Positions 46,469 through 60,826 are shown, counted from the first letter of the stretch. The stretch is DNA of 64,000 nt from Cenococcum geophilum 1.58 (GCA_001692895.1 KV748178.1:2404536-2468535); one strand, 5' to 3'. The notes: a model not told the origin generated them from the letters alone. Numbers and translations are program-made.

Positions 46469-49400
46469 TTACGTTGCGCCTTTTTACTACTAACGCTTAG
46501 CCTACGACCAATTTTACGTCTTTATAATACTGTAGGCGCTGCCAGAAGTAGCGTGTTTATAAATTACCTTACTTTATACTTCTAAGGAACCTATAATAGT
46601 AAGACGATATTCCTTACTAGCTACTATGTTAAACCTAAAGAATAATCCAATACCTATACTTAACCTACGACGCTGATTAATCCTAGGAGAATTCAATTTA
46701 TTAGCCCTAGCCTTAACCCCTAAGGAGATGGACACTAATAATATCTTATCTTTTATTAACTATATAACTATAGATAAGTAAACAGAAGGGCTATTACCTA
46801 TTAAAATCGAAATATAAGACGCCGAGATGTTTATAAAAATGGTAGCACGAGACCCTAATAAATACTACCGCCTTCTATAGAACTACTACTTAAAGCTTAT
46901 ATAAACTGAGATGCGTACTGCCTAAGATCGCGATATTATTTAAGACCTATAAGCTTATAAGGCACTCGCTAATAACACACGTTAAGAAACTAAAGATAAC
47001 CTCTGTGTGTCTAAACGCGACGTCTAACAATTAAAGAAAAAGGAGATTATACTAATTGCTACAGTTACTAAAAAAGAAGGTATAATTAAATACCTATAAT
47101 CTTAGCTTAATAAGTATATTAGTAATAACGCTAGATACCTCTCTACTATATATAACGCTACCTAAGTCTTTACGCCCCCGGCAACTTCACCTACTTAACG
47201 CTTAATAAAGGGTTAGTATTAAGCAGCTTTACCTAATAGGAACCCCTACTAAAGTAGTAATAATAAAAGCTATAATAATCGGACCTAAACTGCTACTGTA
47301 GGGTCTAATATACGCTACCCTGATCCCCTAGTCTTTTAAGAAGACCGTAAAGAATACAGCTACTAGAAGATGTAAATCCGCAAGAAACTAACTTAAAGCG
47401 CCTACCTTTTTCCTATAGAAGATACTAAGATTAGCTATATTATTGGGCGAATAAAGGGTATACTATTTAACAGACTCTTCGCCTAATAGGAGACTAGTAG
47501 CCCCTAGAAGTGGCAGTTTTACTAAGAAGTCCTTAATAATCTTAACCTAATATACCGCGACTATAACCTATTAGCCACTAACTAAGCTAAACTATGTGCC
47601 CTAAAGATAAGCCCTACCGAATTATTTAATGAGTTCTATGTTAAATTCTAGAAATATACTAAAGCCCTCGCCTAAGACGATACTAAAGACTAGGAGGATC
47701 TCCTTAAAAAAGTTACTTATCGCCTTAGTTACGCAGCCGCTAGCTATAACTATAATAATGTTTATAAGATGGTAGCAGCCCTATAGAAGATTAAATAATA
47801 ACTAAATTAGATTGCTACTGCTAACCTTTATTTAAAGACCTCTCTATAGAAGCCCTCTAGGCCTACTAAACCTATATATACTACTAGAGCTAATATTAAC
47901 CTCTCTATACCAACCTTTTTGTAAAAACTCTTAGACGGAGAGTGTAAGCTACTCTAGAAACTAGGACGCTGCTATAGATGCCATTAAGAAGGCTATTATT
48001 GCGATAACCTAAACTGCCTAATAGCTAGGTTTAGTACCCGCCGCCTAATACCTAACCTAATGCCCCGAATACTAAATATGTTACTATACGCCACTACCGT
48101 ACAAGACGAAGATATAGTAATAGTAGTAGAATTAGATACGGAAGCGAAAAACGCTAAGTCCTAGCCCTAAGTCGCGGGTTAGGACACTTTAATAATAGAG
48201 GGATCTATATATTGGCCTACTTAATAGATAACTTAGTAAAGATAAACGGACGGAAATAGATAGTTTTACTTATAATAGGAACTACTGTTATAAAATAATA
48301 TAAAAGCCGTTCTATAATTAACTGTAGAGCTACTAACTAATTTATAGATACTTAATTTGTGCGTACTTATAACCTACCTACCTTACCCCTTACTAAAGCC
48401 CGCGCCCTATAACTCGCTAACGGTAGTTATACTATATAGAAGATTACCCACGTAGTATAACTCTACTTAGATATAAACGGGCACTAGGAAGAGCTCTAGG
48501 CCTATATTATACTACTTACTAACTACCCTATTATCCTTAGAATAAGCTAGCTTAAATAATATAACCCCGCCATTAACTGGGAAAAGAAAGAAGCAACCTT
48601 TAACTCTAAATACTGTAGAGAGACTTGCCTAGGATATGGCCTAGCCGCCTTTATTTACTCACCAGGATATTAACCTAAGAAACCCCTTATTACCCTACCT
48701 ACGACTAACTACCACTATATAAGTGCTATGGCCTTCTACCGTATAGTATATAGGAAAGGCTGGACCGTTGCTATAGCTTCCTAATTATAACTATATAAGC
48801 TTAATAAAGAATAGGACTATATCCTCTATAGTTAACCTTTTAAAAGATAACGCCCCCGCGGAACTCTATAGACTTTTACCTTTAGACTTTAAGAAGTTTA
48901 TAAAACTTAAAAAAGGACTTACTAATAAAGAACTCCGCAAGCTTCTCCCTAAGAGGTACTATAACTTTATTAATATATGCTTATAAAAGGGCGTAGATAT
49001 ACTCCCCCTATATCGACCTAATAACTATGCTATTAATATTAAATAAGGAAAAATGCTACCTTATAAGAGACCCTACCTAATATTAAAAAATGAACTTTTA
49101 GTTATAAGAAAGTATATTAATAAGCACCTTAATAAAGGGTTTATTCGTCCTAGTATATTACTAGCAGCTGCCCCTATCCTTCTTACTAAGAAGCTAGGAG
49201 GAGGTATTTAATTCTATGTTAACTATAGAGGATTTAACGCTATTATAATTAAAAACTAATACCTAGTACCGCTTATACGGGAGACCCTTAAGTGGCTTAG
49301 CTAAGCTAAAATCTATACTAAGCTTAATATTATCGCCGCCTTTAACTATTTTTAAATACGGGAAGGTAACGAATAGAAAACTATATTTGCATCGCGCTTT

Positions 49401-51179
49401 GGCCAATTTAAATATACCGTTATGCCCTTTAGTATATATAACAGCCTAGGTACCTTCTAAAGCTATATTAATAACGCCTTACGGGACTACCTTAATGACT
49501 TCTGCTCCGCGTACCTGGACGATATACTTATTTATAATAATAACCCTTTTAAGTATACTAAACACGTTTAAAAGGTCCTATAGCGCCTTAGGGATATAGG
49601 ACTTTATATTAATTTAAAGAAATGCGAATTCTTAGTTATAGAAGTAAAATACCTTAGACTAATTGTTACTATTAAGAGTGTCCGTATGGACCCTAAGAAG
49701 GTATATATAATTACTAAATAGTAAGCCCTTAACTGCATTAAGGACGTACAAGCCTTCCTTAGTTTTGCTAACTTCTATTAGAAATTCATATATAACTTCT
49801 TAAGCGTAGTAGTATTACTTATAGCAATAATACGAACAAAGGGCCTTTTTATAAAAGGAAGAAAAACGCACTTATGCTTTACCTAGATGCCTAAATGCGG
49901 GAAGGCGTTCTAAGACCTTAAAAATGCCTTTACTAAAGCACTTATCCTAGCCTACTTTACACCAGGATAATAACTCTATCTTAAAACCGACTCCTTAGAC
50001 CACGTTAACGCAGGCGTCCTTTCCTAAATAGGTGACAACGGTTTCCTTTACCTAGTTGTATTTTACTTGTCTAAGCTTATACTATAAGAGTGTAACTATA
50101 AGATCTATAATAAAGAACTCCTTATAATTATATAAGCGTTTAAAGAATTCTAACCAGAACTCTTTTTAGTAGAGCCTAACTAGCTAACTAAAGTCCTTAC
50201 GGACCATCGCAACCTTAAGTACTTTATAACTATGAAGTAGCTAAACTAACGCTAAGTATATTAGAACGAGTTCCTCTCTAGTTTTAACTTTAAAATTATA
50301 TATAGACTAGGAGTATAAGGTACTAAACCTAATAGCCTAATACGCTGCTTGTAAGACCTTCCTTAGTCTAAAGATAACCCTTATAATTAGTTCCAATAAT
50401 AGACGATTCTAAAAGTATGAAATTTGGCCCTAGGCATACTACCTATAATAGAGCTAACTATACCTTAGCTTTATACCACAGAACTAGAGTTACCCCCTAA
50501 AATTAATAAGCTTATTACTACGGCATATAACACCTCTATTAACTTATTACTGTATTAACTTATTACCGCAAAGACCGCTAGCGCCTGTACGCTACCTACT
50601 AACCTCTAAAGCTTAGGCTAGATTAATATAGCAGCCTTAGAAGTAAAAGAAAATAGGCTCTATTATAGAGGTCGCCTATTTATCCCTAACTTAGAAAATT
50701 TACAACAGTAACTAATCTAAATAGCCCACGACCTCTAATTAAGCGGCTATTTAGGCAGAGGAGGAACCTACGAGCTTCTTAGCCGATACTACTTCTGGCT
50801 AAAAATAATAGACTTAGTTAAACGCTTTATAGGCGCCTGCTACGGTTATAAGCGCGCTAAGGCCTTTAATATAAAGTACTAAGGATTACTATAACCTCTA
50901 CCAGTACCTATATAATGATGGGCAGATATTGCTATAGATTTCGTTATTAACCTACTACTCTATAAATGATACGGCCGTACCTATAAGAATATCCTTATAA
51001 TAATATACCGACTTATAAAAGAGCGCCACTACGTCCTAACCGAAGGCGTAGCCGTTAGTGACGTTACTAACGCCTTTTTTCGCGAAGTTTACTGACTATA
51101 TAGGTTACCTGACTTAATTACGTCTAACTAAGGTATATAATTTAACTCCGATATATAGAGACGAATCTACTAACGCCTT

Positions 51180-51278
51180 NGTATCTCCGTTAAGATATCT
51201 ATATCCTTTTACTATAAAACTNCTNGGTAANNAGAAAACGCTAATNCCAGTATAAAAGCGTACNTATAATAGGTAGTN
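51180..51278. other. Cluster of eight ambiguous bases in chromovirus D
   Basis: Eight N positions within 99 bp of the integrase region. At several of them the sister element E has a base, for example GCCTTGGTATC where D has GCCTTNGTATC. Confidence 0.85.
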
Positions 51279-52197
51279 GCCTATAGTTAAGATAACTGGG
51301 TAGATTACCTCCTACTAGGTAAATTCGCAGCGAATAATTACGTCTTAACTACTATAGGACTTACCCCGTTCTTTACGAATAAGGGTTATTACCCCTAATC
51401 CGGTATAGAACTACTAGAACCTATTAATAAGAAACTGCTATATAGAAAACGCCTTAAGATGCTACTTACCGACCAGTATGCAGACTATATAAAAAACCTA
51501 CTTAACTACTATAAGGGAGAAATGGCCTGGGCCTAAGTAAAGTAGGCCTACTTTGCTAACTGCTATAGAACGCCACCACCGGAGATGCGTGTTAGTGACT
51601 GGGTATAGCTAGATATATATAATATCTCTATATAAAGGCCTATAAAGTCACTTAATTATAAGAACCTTAGCCCCTATTTAATTAAACGAGTTATTAATAG
51701 GGGAGCTATATATAAGCTAGAACTCCCGCCTACCCTAGCTACCCATGGGATATGGCCTGTATTTTACCTATGGCTACTATACCTCCATTAGCCTAACCCC
51801 TTACCGGGGCAGCGATAGCCTAAACCCCTACTAGTACTAATCCAAGATAAGAATAAAGACGAGAACTATGAGGAGTGGATAGTTAAATAAATTATTAACT
51901 CTAAATACTTTGGCAAAGGTAAAGGACGACAGCTTTACTACAGAGCTATATATATAGGATTCGATATAAATTAGCTAAAATAGCAACTATAGGAAGACTT
52001 TAAAAATGTAAAGGATCTAATTAGTGACTTTTACTACGCGAACCTATAGAAACCGGGCCTAAGTAGAGATTTCATACCTAATCCCCTATAGGAGCCCTTA
52101 TAAAATTAAACCATTATATATTGCCACGTAAGGGCAAATTACCGTCAGATTGCGGTAAAGTGTAATTATATAACTGGAATATTGTTAAGATATCTAG

Positions 52198-52221
52198 GAA
52201 CTTTAATTGGCGGTTAAAGTT
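52198..52221 (+). repeat. 24-bp dyad in chromovirus D
   Basis: GAACTTTAATT...GTTAAAGTT followed by TCTAATTAGTCAGATTC, between the chromodomain and the 3' LTR. The second dyad of the 194-bp module is absent here. Confidence 0.75.
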
Positions 52222-52398
52222 ATCTAATTAGTCAGATTCTTAGATGCCAAGCCTTATTATATAACGTTGTTTTAAACCTTTAGCAATACCCCCCCTTTTT
52301 TTTTTCTTTTCTTCTTTTCTATACCTTAAGTGCCCCTTCTATATATATATAGTAACCATAGCGTCGCCGGAGCTCCGCCTCTATAGGAGGGGGGGTAG

Positions 52399-52591
52399 TG
52401 TTACGGAACCCTACCGTAGGGGCCTCTATAGGAGAGCCCCGTGCTCTTATATATACCTCGCGTATAGCTTATATCAGCTACGCGTAGGTATATCACCTCC
52501 TTACGCCCTCGACCCTTACGATCGATCGTGTAACGTCTTGTAGACTCCTCGAATATATACGCTCTGTAGCTACTGCCTACGTTCTATAACA
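52399..52591 (+). repeat. 3' LTR of chromovirus D (193 bp)
   Basis: Pairs with 46276-46468 and is followed by TCCTC, after which the reverse transcriptase of C resumes. Confidence 0.9.
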
Positions 52592-53417
52592 TCCTCACTG
52601 CTAAGCCTAGCGGTAGTATATAAATCTACTATAACTACCAAGGCCTAAACACAGTTACTATTAAAAATTAATACCCACTGCTACTAATCCGCGAGATACT
52701 TAACGTACTTTATAGTGCTAAATACTTTACTAAACTTAATATAATTGCTGCGTTTAACTAAATCCGGATTACGGAGGGCTATAAATGGCTTATAGCATTT
52801 ATTACCCGGTTCGGACTTTATAAAATACTAGTTATACTATTTAGCCTCTATAACGCACCCGTTATATTTTAAAACTATATTAACCATATTTTATATAACG
52901 CCCTTAATAACTACTATACTACTTACCTTAATAACATTCTTATCTTTTCTAAAACACGCGCTAAGCACACTAAGTATGTAAATAAAGTTATCTAAAAACT
53001 CGGTAATACTGGACTTTAGATTAATATTAATAAGTTTAAGTTCTACTCTACTAAAACAAAATACCTTGGCTTAATTATCTTAACTAATAGTATAACTATA
53101 GACCCTAAGAAAATACAGGCCTTATAGGAATAGAAGGACCTGACATTAATTAAAGAACTATAATAATTTCTTAGCTTCGCGAACTTCTATTAACAATTTA
53201 TCTAAGGCTACTCTACTATTACTATACCTATAACAAAACTCCTAAAGAAGGATATTGGATAGCTATGGGGACTAGAATAAGCCAAATTATTTAAGGCCCT
53301 TAAGGGAGCCTTTACTTTAGCACTAGTACTAGCATACTATAACTATATAAAGAAAACAGTGGTAGAGATAGACGCATTAAATTAGGCTTCCGGCAGAGTC
53401 CTTTTCCAGTATAATAA

Positions 53418-53610
53418 TGTCACGGAACCCCACCGCAGGGGCCTCTATAGGAGAGCCCCGTGCTCTCGCGTACACCTCGCGTACAGCTTATGTTAGCTAC
53501 GCGTAGGTATATTACCTCCTTACGCCCTCGACCCTTACGATCGATTGTGTAACGTCTTATAGACTCCTTAAATATATACGCTCTGTAGCCACTGCCTACG
53601 TTCCATGACA
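53418..53610 (+). repeat. 5' LTR of chromovirus E (193 bp)
   Basis: TGTCACGGAACCCC...CATGACA. Same family and length as the LTRs of D. Confidence 0.9.
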
Positions 53611-56600
53611 TTACGTTGCGCCTTTTTACTACTAACGCTTAGCCTACGACCAATTCTACGTCTCTGTAATACTGTAGGCGCTATTAAAAGTAGCGTGTCT
53701 ATAAATTACCTTACTTTATACTTCTAAGGAACCTATAATAGTAAGATAATATTCCTTACTAGCTACTATATTAAACCTAAAGAACAATTTAATACCTATA
53801 CTTAACCTATAACGCTAATCAATCCTAGAAGAATTTAATTTATTAGCCCTAGCCTTAACCCCTAAGGAGATGGATACTAATAATGTCTTATTTTTTATTA
53901 ATTATATAACTACAGACAAGTAAATGGAAGGGCTACTACCTATTAAAATTGAAATATAAGACGCTAAGACGTTTATAAAAATGGTAGCATAAGACCCTAA
54001 TAAATACTACCGCCTTCTATAGAACTACTACCTAAAGCTTATACGAGCTAAGATGCGTACTGCCTAAGATTACGATATTATCTAAGACCTATAAGCTTGT
54101 AAGGCGCTCGCCGATAATATACGTTAAGAAACTAAAGATAACCTCCGCGTATCTAAACGCGACGTCTAATAGTTAAAGAAGAATAAGATTATACTAATTG
54201 CTATAGTTACTAAAAAAGAAGGTATAATTAAATACCTATAATCTTAGCTTAATGAGCATATTTGTAATAATGCTAGATACCTCTTTATTATATATAACGC
54301 CACCTAAGTCTTTACGCCCCCGGCAACTTTACCTACTTAATGCTTAATAAAGGGTTAGCGCTAAGCAGCTTTATCTAATAGGAACCCCTACTAAAGCAGC
54401 AATAATAAAAGCCAAAATAATTGGACCTAAACTGCTATTATAGGGTCTAATATACGCTACTCTGATCCCCTAGTCTTTTAAGGAGACTGTAAGGAATATA
54501 GCTACTAGAAGATATAAATCCGCGAGAAACTAACTTAGAGCGCCTGCCTTTTTCCTACAGAAGATATTAAGATTAGCTATATTATCGGGTGAATAAAGGG
54601 TATACTATTTAATGGACTCTTTACCTAATGGGAGACTAGTGGCCCCTAGAAGTAGTAGTTTCACTAAAAAGTCCTTAATAATCTTAACCTAATATACCGC
54701 GACTATAACCTACTAGCCACTAACCGAGCTAAACTATATGCTCTAAAGATAAGCCCTATTAAATTATTTAATAAGTTCTATATTAAATTATTTAATAAGT
54801 TCTATATTAAATTTTAGGAATATACTAGAGCTCTTACCTAAGACAATACTAAAGACTAGGAGGATCTCCTTAAAAAAGTTACTTATCGCCTTAGTTACGC
54901 AGCCGCCAGCTATAACTATAACAATGTTTATAAGATAGTAGCAGCCCTATAGAAGATTAAATAACGACTAAATTAGATTGCTACTGCTAACCCTTACTTA
55001 AAGACCTCTTTATAGAAGCCCTTTGGGCCTACTAAACCTATATATATTAAACTACCGACGCCTACTACCTTAAGTACTACTAGAGCCAATATTAACCTCT
55101 CTATACTAACCTTTCCGCAAAAACTCCTAAATGGAGAGCGCGAGCTACTCTAGAAACTAGGATGCTGCTATAGATGCCGTTAAAAAGGCTATTATTGCGA
55201 TAACCTAAACTGCCTAATAGCTAGGTTTAGTACCTACCGCCTAATACCTAACCTAATACCCCGAACACTAAATATGTCGCTATATACCACTACCGTATAA
55301 GACGAAGATGTAGTAATAGCAGTAGAATTGGATACGGAAATAGAAAACGCTAAGTCCTAGCCCTAAGTCGCGGGTTAGGACGCCCTAATAATAGAGGGAT
55401 TTATATATTGGCCTGCTTAATAGATAACTTAATAAAGATAAACGGACGGAAATAGATAGTTTTACCTATAATAGGAACTACTGCCATAAAATAATATAAA
55501 AGCTGTTTTATAATTAACTGCGGAGCTACTAACTAATTTATAGATATCTAACTTGTACGTACTTATAACCTACCTACCTTACCCCTTACTAAAGCCCGCG
55601 CCCTATAACTTGCTAATGGTAGTTATACCGCACAGAAGATTACCTATATAGTATAATTTTACTTAGATATAAATGGGTACTAGGAAGAGCTCTGGGCCTA
55701 TATTATACTACTTACTAACTACCCTATTATCCTTAGAATAAGCTAGCTTAAATAATACAACCCCGCCATTAACTGGGAAAAGAGAGAAGTAACCTTTAAC
55801 TCTAAATACTATAGAGAGACTTGCCTAGGATATAGCCTAGCCGCCTTTATTTACTTACTAGGATATTAACCTAAGAAACCCCTTATTATCCCACCTATAA
55901 CTAACTACTATTACGTAAGTGCTGCGGCCTTCTACCGCATAGCATGTAGAAAAGGCTAGACCGTTGCTGTAGCTTCCTAATTATAACTATATAAGCTTAA
56001 TAAAGAATAGGATTATATCCTCTATAGTAATAGGATAGACATAGTTAACCTTCTAGAAGATGACGCCCCTATAGAACTTTACGGACTTTTACCTTTAGAC
56101 TTTAAGAAGTTTATAAAACTTAAAAAAGGACTTACTAACGAAGAACTCCGCAAGCTCCTCTTTAAGAGGTACTATAACTTTATTAATATATGCTTATAAA
56201 AGGGCGTAGATATACTCCCCCCACATTAACCTAATAACTATGCTATTAACATTAAATAAGGAAAAATGCTACCTTATAAGAGACCCTACCTAATATTAAA
56301 AGACGAACTTCTAGTTATAAGAAAGTATATTAACGAGTACCTTAATAAAGGGTTTATTCGTCTTAGTATATTACTAGCAGCTGCCCCTATCCTTCTTGCT
56401 AAGAAGCTAGGAGGAGGTATTTAATTCTATATTAATTATAGAGGACTTAACGCTATTATAATTAAAAACTAATACCTAGTACCGCTTATATAGGAGACCC
56501 CTAAGCGGCTTAGCTAAGCTAAAATCTATACTAAGCTTAATATTATTGCCGCCTTTAACTATCTCTAAATACGGGAAGGTGATAAATAGAAAACCGCATT

Positions 56601-57343
56601 TATATTGCGCTTTAGCTAATTTAAATATACCGTTATGCCCTTTAGCGTATATAACGGCCTAGGCACCTTTTAAAGCTATATTAATAACGCCTTATAGGAC
56701 TACCTTAACGACTTCTGCTCTGCGTATCTAGACGATATACTTATTTATAGTAATGACCCTTTTAAGTATACTAAACATGTTTAAAAGGTCCTATAGCACC
56801 TTAGGGACATAGGACTTTATATTAATTTAAAGAAATGCGAATTCTTAGTTATAGAAGTAAAATACCTTAAACTAATTGTTACTACTAAGGGTGTCTATAT
56901 AGACTCTAAGAAGGTATATATAATTACTAAATGGCAAGTCCCTAACTGCATTAAGGACGTATAAGCCTTTCTTGGTTTCGCTAACTTTTATTAAAAATTC
57001 ATATATAACTTCTTAGGTGTAGTAGCACTACTTATAATAATAATATAAACGAAGGGCCTTTTTACAAAAGGAAGAAAAACGTACCTACGCTTTACCTAGA
57101 CGCCTAAATGCGAAAAGGCGTTCTAAGACCTTAAAAATACCTTTACTAAAGCACCTATCCTAGCTTACTTTACACTAGGATAATAACTCTATCTTAAAAC
57201 CAACTCCTTAGACTATATTAATATAGGCATCCTCTCCTAGATAGGTGACGACGGTCTCCTTTACCTAGTTATATTCTACTTATTTAAGCTTACACTATAA
57301 GAGTGTAACTATAAGATCTATAATAAAGAACTCCTTATAATTA

Positions 57344-58363
57344 GTAGTAGTTCTTTAATTAACGTCTGATACGGATCCTATCTTAGCCCACGCAGACTAC
57401 TCCGTCACAGGGGGGAAAACTTATAATTTACATGAAGAAAACCCTGCAGTTAGGGGAGGAAAAACCCTATAAGCAGCCTCAGTAGGATAAAAAACCCCGA
57501 TTTGCCATGTTTGCACGTAGCAGCGGCCCTGCGGGCCTACTACACGTCCTCCTCCTTAGATGTTTTGAACTCCTTAGGAACCACTGCTTCCTTCTCTAGC
57601 TTATTAAAGCTAGGGTTCACTACGTCCCAGCTAGGCCTTGCTGATCGATTGCTGTGTCTTATTGTCTCTTTGTGTCCCATATCTTGCCCATCCCCTATAT
57701 GCTATCTCTTATGTAGACCACTGCCATATACGCCTTACCTCCCCCCCCCTAGAGCCATTAAAGGCGTAAGGGGGATTCATCCGTTCTAACCACCGTAATA
57801 CTAATAAGCGAGCGGGATATTGTGTTATTTAGGTATCTTTTATGCCTAGGCCCCAGCTAGGCCCTCTCTAAGGGTCACCACTCCGTTAAAAGGAGATAGG
57901 GAAAACCGTGGGTCGCAATCCAAGCTGCTAGGTAGTATTTAGTAGTTGAAAATGGCGAGTGACCGCATGCTCCGCGGGCGACTGCCCTGGGGGTTAGGAG
58001 GGGCCGTATATTTGCTCGTTCGTTTATTCGCTCGTACGCTCGTTTGTCCGTTAATATAAGGTCATTAATGCTTTCCATTAGGGGCTAGGGGATGCTTTTA
58101 AAAGCTGTTTATCCACGTTGGATTACACAGGTGCTTAGTAGGAGAACTAGTGGCTGTATTGTGAAGGGGTACCGTCAGTAGTGGTTTTCGAGATCTCACC
58201 ATCCCATGTAAAAACTTTTCACTACGCCCCACGACGCACACAACCACCAGGTCCTACTTGCACGCGCTATGCAACGTCTCTGCGTTGGCTCTGGGTCTGA
58301 ACTTCAAAGACCCAGGTTCGTAGCCGTCACCACGTACAGGTGCAGAATCCGTTTTCGACGGCC
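57344..58363 (-). mobile_element. Unmutated 1,020-bp retroposed insert in chromovirus E
   Basis: A 15-bp direct repeat, AACTCCTTATAATTA, flanks the segment (57329-57343 and 58364-58378). The same 15-mer occurs once in sister element D at 50116-50130, giving an empty site. A duplication this long is typical of target-primed insertion by LINE machinery. On the minus strand the insert ends in a short ACTACTAC run, like a LINE/SINE 3' tail, so minus orientation is likely. No reverse transcriptase is visible and the longest open frames (95 and 67 codons) resemble nothing known to me. It may be a SINE or a truncated LINE. CpA is frequent, so it arrived after E was mutated. Confidence 0.75.
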
Positions 58364-60445
58364 AACTCCTTATAATTATACGAGCGTTTAAAGAATTCTA
58401 ACTAGAACTTTCCTTAGTAGAGCCTAACTAGCCAACTAAAGTCCTTACGGACTATCGCAACTTTAAGTACTTTATAACTATAAAGTAGCTAAACCAACGC
58501 CAAGTATATTAGAACGAGTTCCTCTCTAGTTTTAACTTTAAAATTATATATAGATTAGGAGTATAAGGTACTAAACCTAATAGCCTAATACGCCGCTTAT
58601 AAGACCTTCCTTAGTCTAAAGATAACCCCTATAATTAGTTCTAATAACAGACGATCCTAAAAGCACGAAATTTGGCCCTAGGTATACTACCTATAATAAA
58701 GCTAACTATACCTTAGCTTTATACCATAGAACTAAAGTTACCTCCTAAAATTAACGAGCTTATTACTACGGTATATGATACCTCTGTTGACCTATTACTG
58801 TATTAACTTATTACCATAAAGACCGCTAGCGTCCGTACGCTACCCACTAACCTCTAAAGCTTAGGCTAGATTAATATAGTAGCCTTAGAAGTAAAAGAGA
58901 ATAGGCTTTATTATAGAGGTCGCCTATTTATCCCTAACTTAGAAAATCTATAACGGTAACTAATCTAAATGGCCTATAACCTCCGATTAAGCGGCCACCT
59001 AGGTAGAGGAGGAACCTACGAGCTTCTTAGCCGATACTACTTCTGGCTAAAAATAATAGACTTAGTTAAACGCTTTATAGGCGCCTATTATGGTTATAAG
59101 CGCGCTAAGGCCTTTAATATAAAGTACTAAGGACTACTGTACCCTTTACTAGTACCTATATAACAATGGGCAGATATTGCTATAGATTTCGTTATTAACC
59201 TACTACCCTATAAACGACACGGCCGTACCTATAAGAATATCCTTATAATAATATGCCAACTTATAAAAGAGCACCACTACGTCCTAACCGAAGGCGTAGC
59301 CGTTAGCGACGTTACTAACGCCTTTTTCCGCGAAGTTTACTAACTATATAGGTTACCTAACTCGATTATGTCTAACTGAGGCATATAATTTAACTCTAAT
59401 GTATAGAAACGAATCTGCTAACGCCTTGGTATCTCCGTTAAGATGTCTATATCCTTCTACTATAAAACTACTAGGTAATTAGAAAACGCTAATGCTAGTA
59501 TAAAAGCGTACCTACGATAAGTAGTCGCCTATAGTTAAGATAACTGGGTAGATTACTTCCTACTAGGTAAATTTGTAGCGAATAACTACGTCTTAACTAC
59601 TATAGGATTTACCCTATTCTTCGCAAATAAGGGTTATTACCCCTAATCCGGTATAGAGCTACTAGAACCTATTAATAAGAAACTGCTATATAGAAAACGC
59701 CTTAAGATGCTACTTGCCAACTAGTATATAGACTGTATAAAAAATCTACTTAACTACTATAAGGGAGAAATGGCCTAGGCTTAAGTAAAGTAGGCCTACT
59801 TCGCTAACCGCTATAGAACGCCACTACTAGAGATGCGTGTTGGTAATTGGGTATAGCTAAATATACGTAATATCTCTATATAGAGGCCTATAAAGTCACT
59901 TAATTATAAGAACCTTAGCCCCTACCTAATTAAATAAGTTATTAATAGGGGAGCCGTATATAAGCTAGAACTCCTACCTGCCCTAGCTACCCGTAGGATA
60001 TAGCCTATATTTTACCTATAGCTACTATACCTTTATTAGCCTAACCCCTTACCGGGGTAGATATAGCCTAAACCCCTACTAGTACTAATTTGAGATAAGA
60101 ACGAAGACGAGAACCATAAGGAGTAGACCGTTAAATAAATTATTAACTTTAAATACTTTAGTAAAGGTAGAGGACAACGGCTTTACTACAGAGCTATATA
60201 TATAGGATTCGATATAAATTAGCCAGAATAGTAATTATAGGAAGACTTTAAAAATGTAAAGGATCTAATTAGCGACTTTTACTACGCGAACCTATAGAAA
60301 CTGGGCCTAAGTAGAGATTTTATACCTAATCCTCTATAGGAGCCCTTATAGAGTTAAACCGTTATATATTACTACGTAAGGGCAAATTGCCGTTAGATTG
60401 CGGTAAAGTGCGATTACGTAGCCGGAATATTGTTAAGATGTCCAG

Positions 60446-60469
60446 GAACTTCGACCGGTGGTTAAAGTT
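60446..60469 (+). repeat. 24-bp dyad in chromovirus E
   Basis: GAACTTCGACC...GTTAAAGTT followed by TCTAATTGGTCGGATTC; intermediate in mutation between the solo LTR copy and the D copy. Confidence 0.75.
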
Positions 60470-60633
60470 ATCTAATTGGTCGGATTCTTAGATGCTAAGC
60501 CTTATTATATAACGTTGTTTTAAACCTTTAGTAATACCCCCCTTTCTTCTTTTTTATACCTTAAGTGTCCCTTTTATATGTATATAGTAACTACAGCGTC
60601 GCCGGAGCTCCGCCTCTATAGGAGGGGGGGTAG

Positions 60634-60826
60634 TGTTACGGAACCCCACCGTAGGGGCCTCCATAGGAGAGCCCCGTGCTCTTACGTACACCTCGCGTAC
60701 AGCTTATGTCAGCTACGCGTAGGTATATCACCTCCTTACGCCCTCGACCCTTACGATTGATCGTGTAACGTTTTATAGACTCCTTGAATATATACGCTCT
60801 GTAGCTACTACCTACGTTCCGTGACA
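60634..60826 (+). repeat. 3' LTR of chromovirus E (193 bp)
   Basis: Pairs with 53418-53610 and is followed by AATAA, after which the RNase H of C resumes. Confidence 0.9.

Larger units (their letters stand above)
46276..52591 (+). mobile_element. Ty3/gypsy chromovirus D (fossil), inserted in C
   Basis: 193-bp LTRs (TGTTACGGAACCC...) and the target duplication TCCTC (46271-46275 and 52592-52596) bound a 6,316-bp element within the reverse transcriptase region of C. Parts: gag at about 46.7-48.1 kb with a zinc knuckle near 47.97 kb, protease at about 48.2-48.6 kb and reverse transcriptase at about 49.1-49.9 kb. RNase H is at about 49.9-50.35 kb, integrase at about 50.6-51.6 kb and a chromodomain at about 51.9-52.1 kb. 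A purine tract (GGAGGGGGGG) precedes the 3' LTR. It is broken by very many RIP changes and is the same family as E. Confidence 0.92.
53418..60826 (+). mobile_element. Ty3/gypsy chromovirus E (fossil), inserted in C
   Basis: 193-bp LTRs and the target duplication AATAA (53413-53417 and 60827-60831) bound a 7,409-bp element inside the RNase H region of C. Parts match D: gag at about 53.85-55.25 kb, protease at about 55.4-55.75 kb, reverse transcriptase at about 56.25-57.05 kb and RNase H from about 57.1 kb. RNase H is interrupted by a 1,020-bp insert and resumes at 58.38 kb. Integrase is at about 58.9-59.9 kb and the chromodomain at about 60.1-60.3 kb. It is broken by very many RIP changes. Confidence 0.92.

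Noticed and set aside
57502-57789. 95-codon open frame in the unmutated retroposon
   Set aside because: It has an ATG but low-complexity composition and no resemblance to LINE or other transposon proteins; it cannot be called a gene.
58315-58325. GGTTCGTAGCC resembling a Pol III B box in the 1-kb insert
   Set aside because: It is on the strand opposite to the likely orientation, and no properly spaced A box or cloverleaf could be built, so a tRNA-derived SINE head is not supported.
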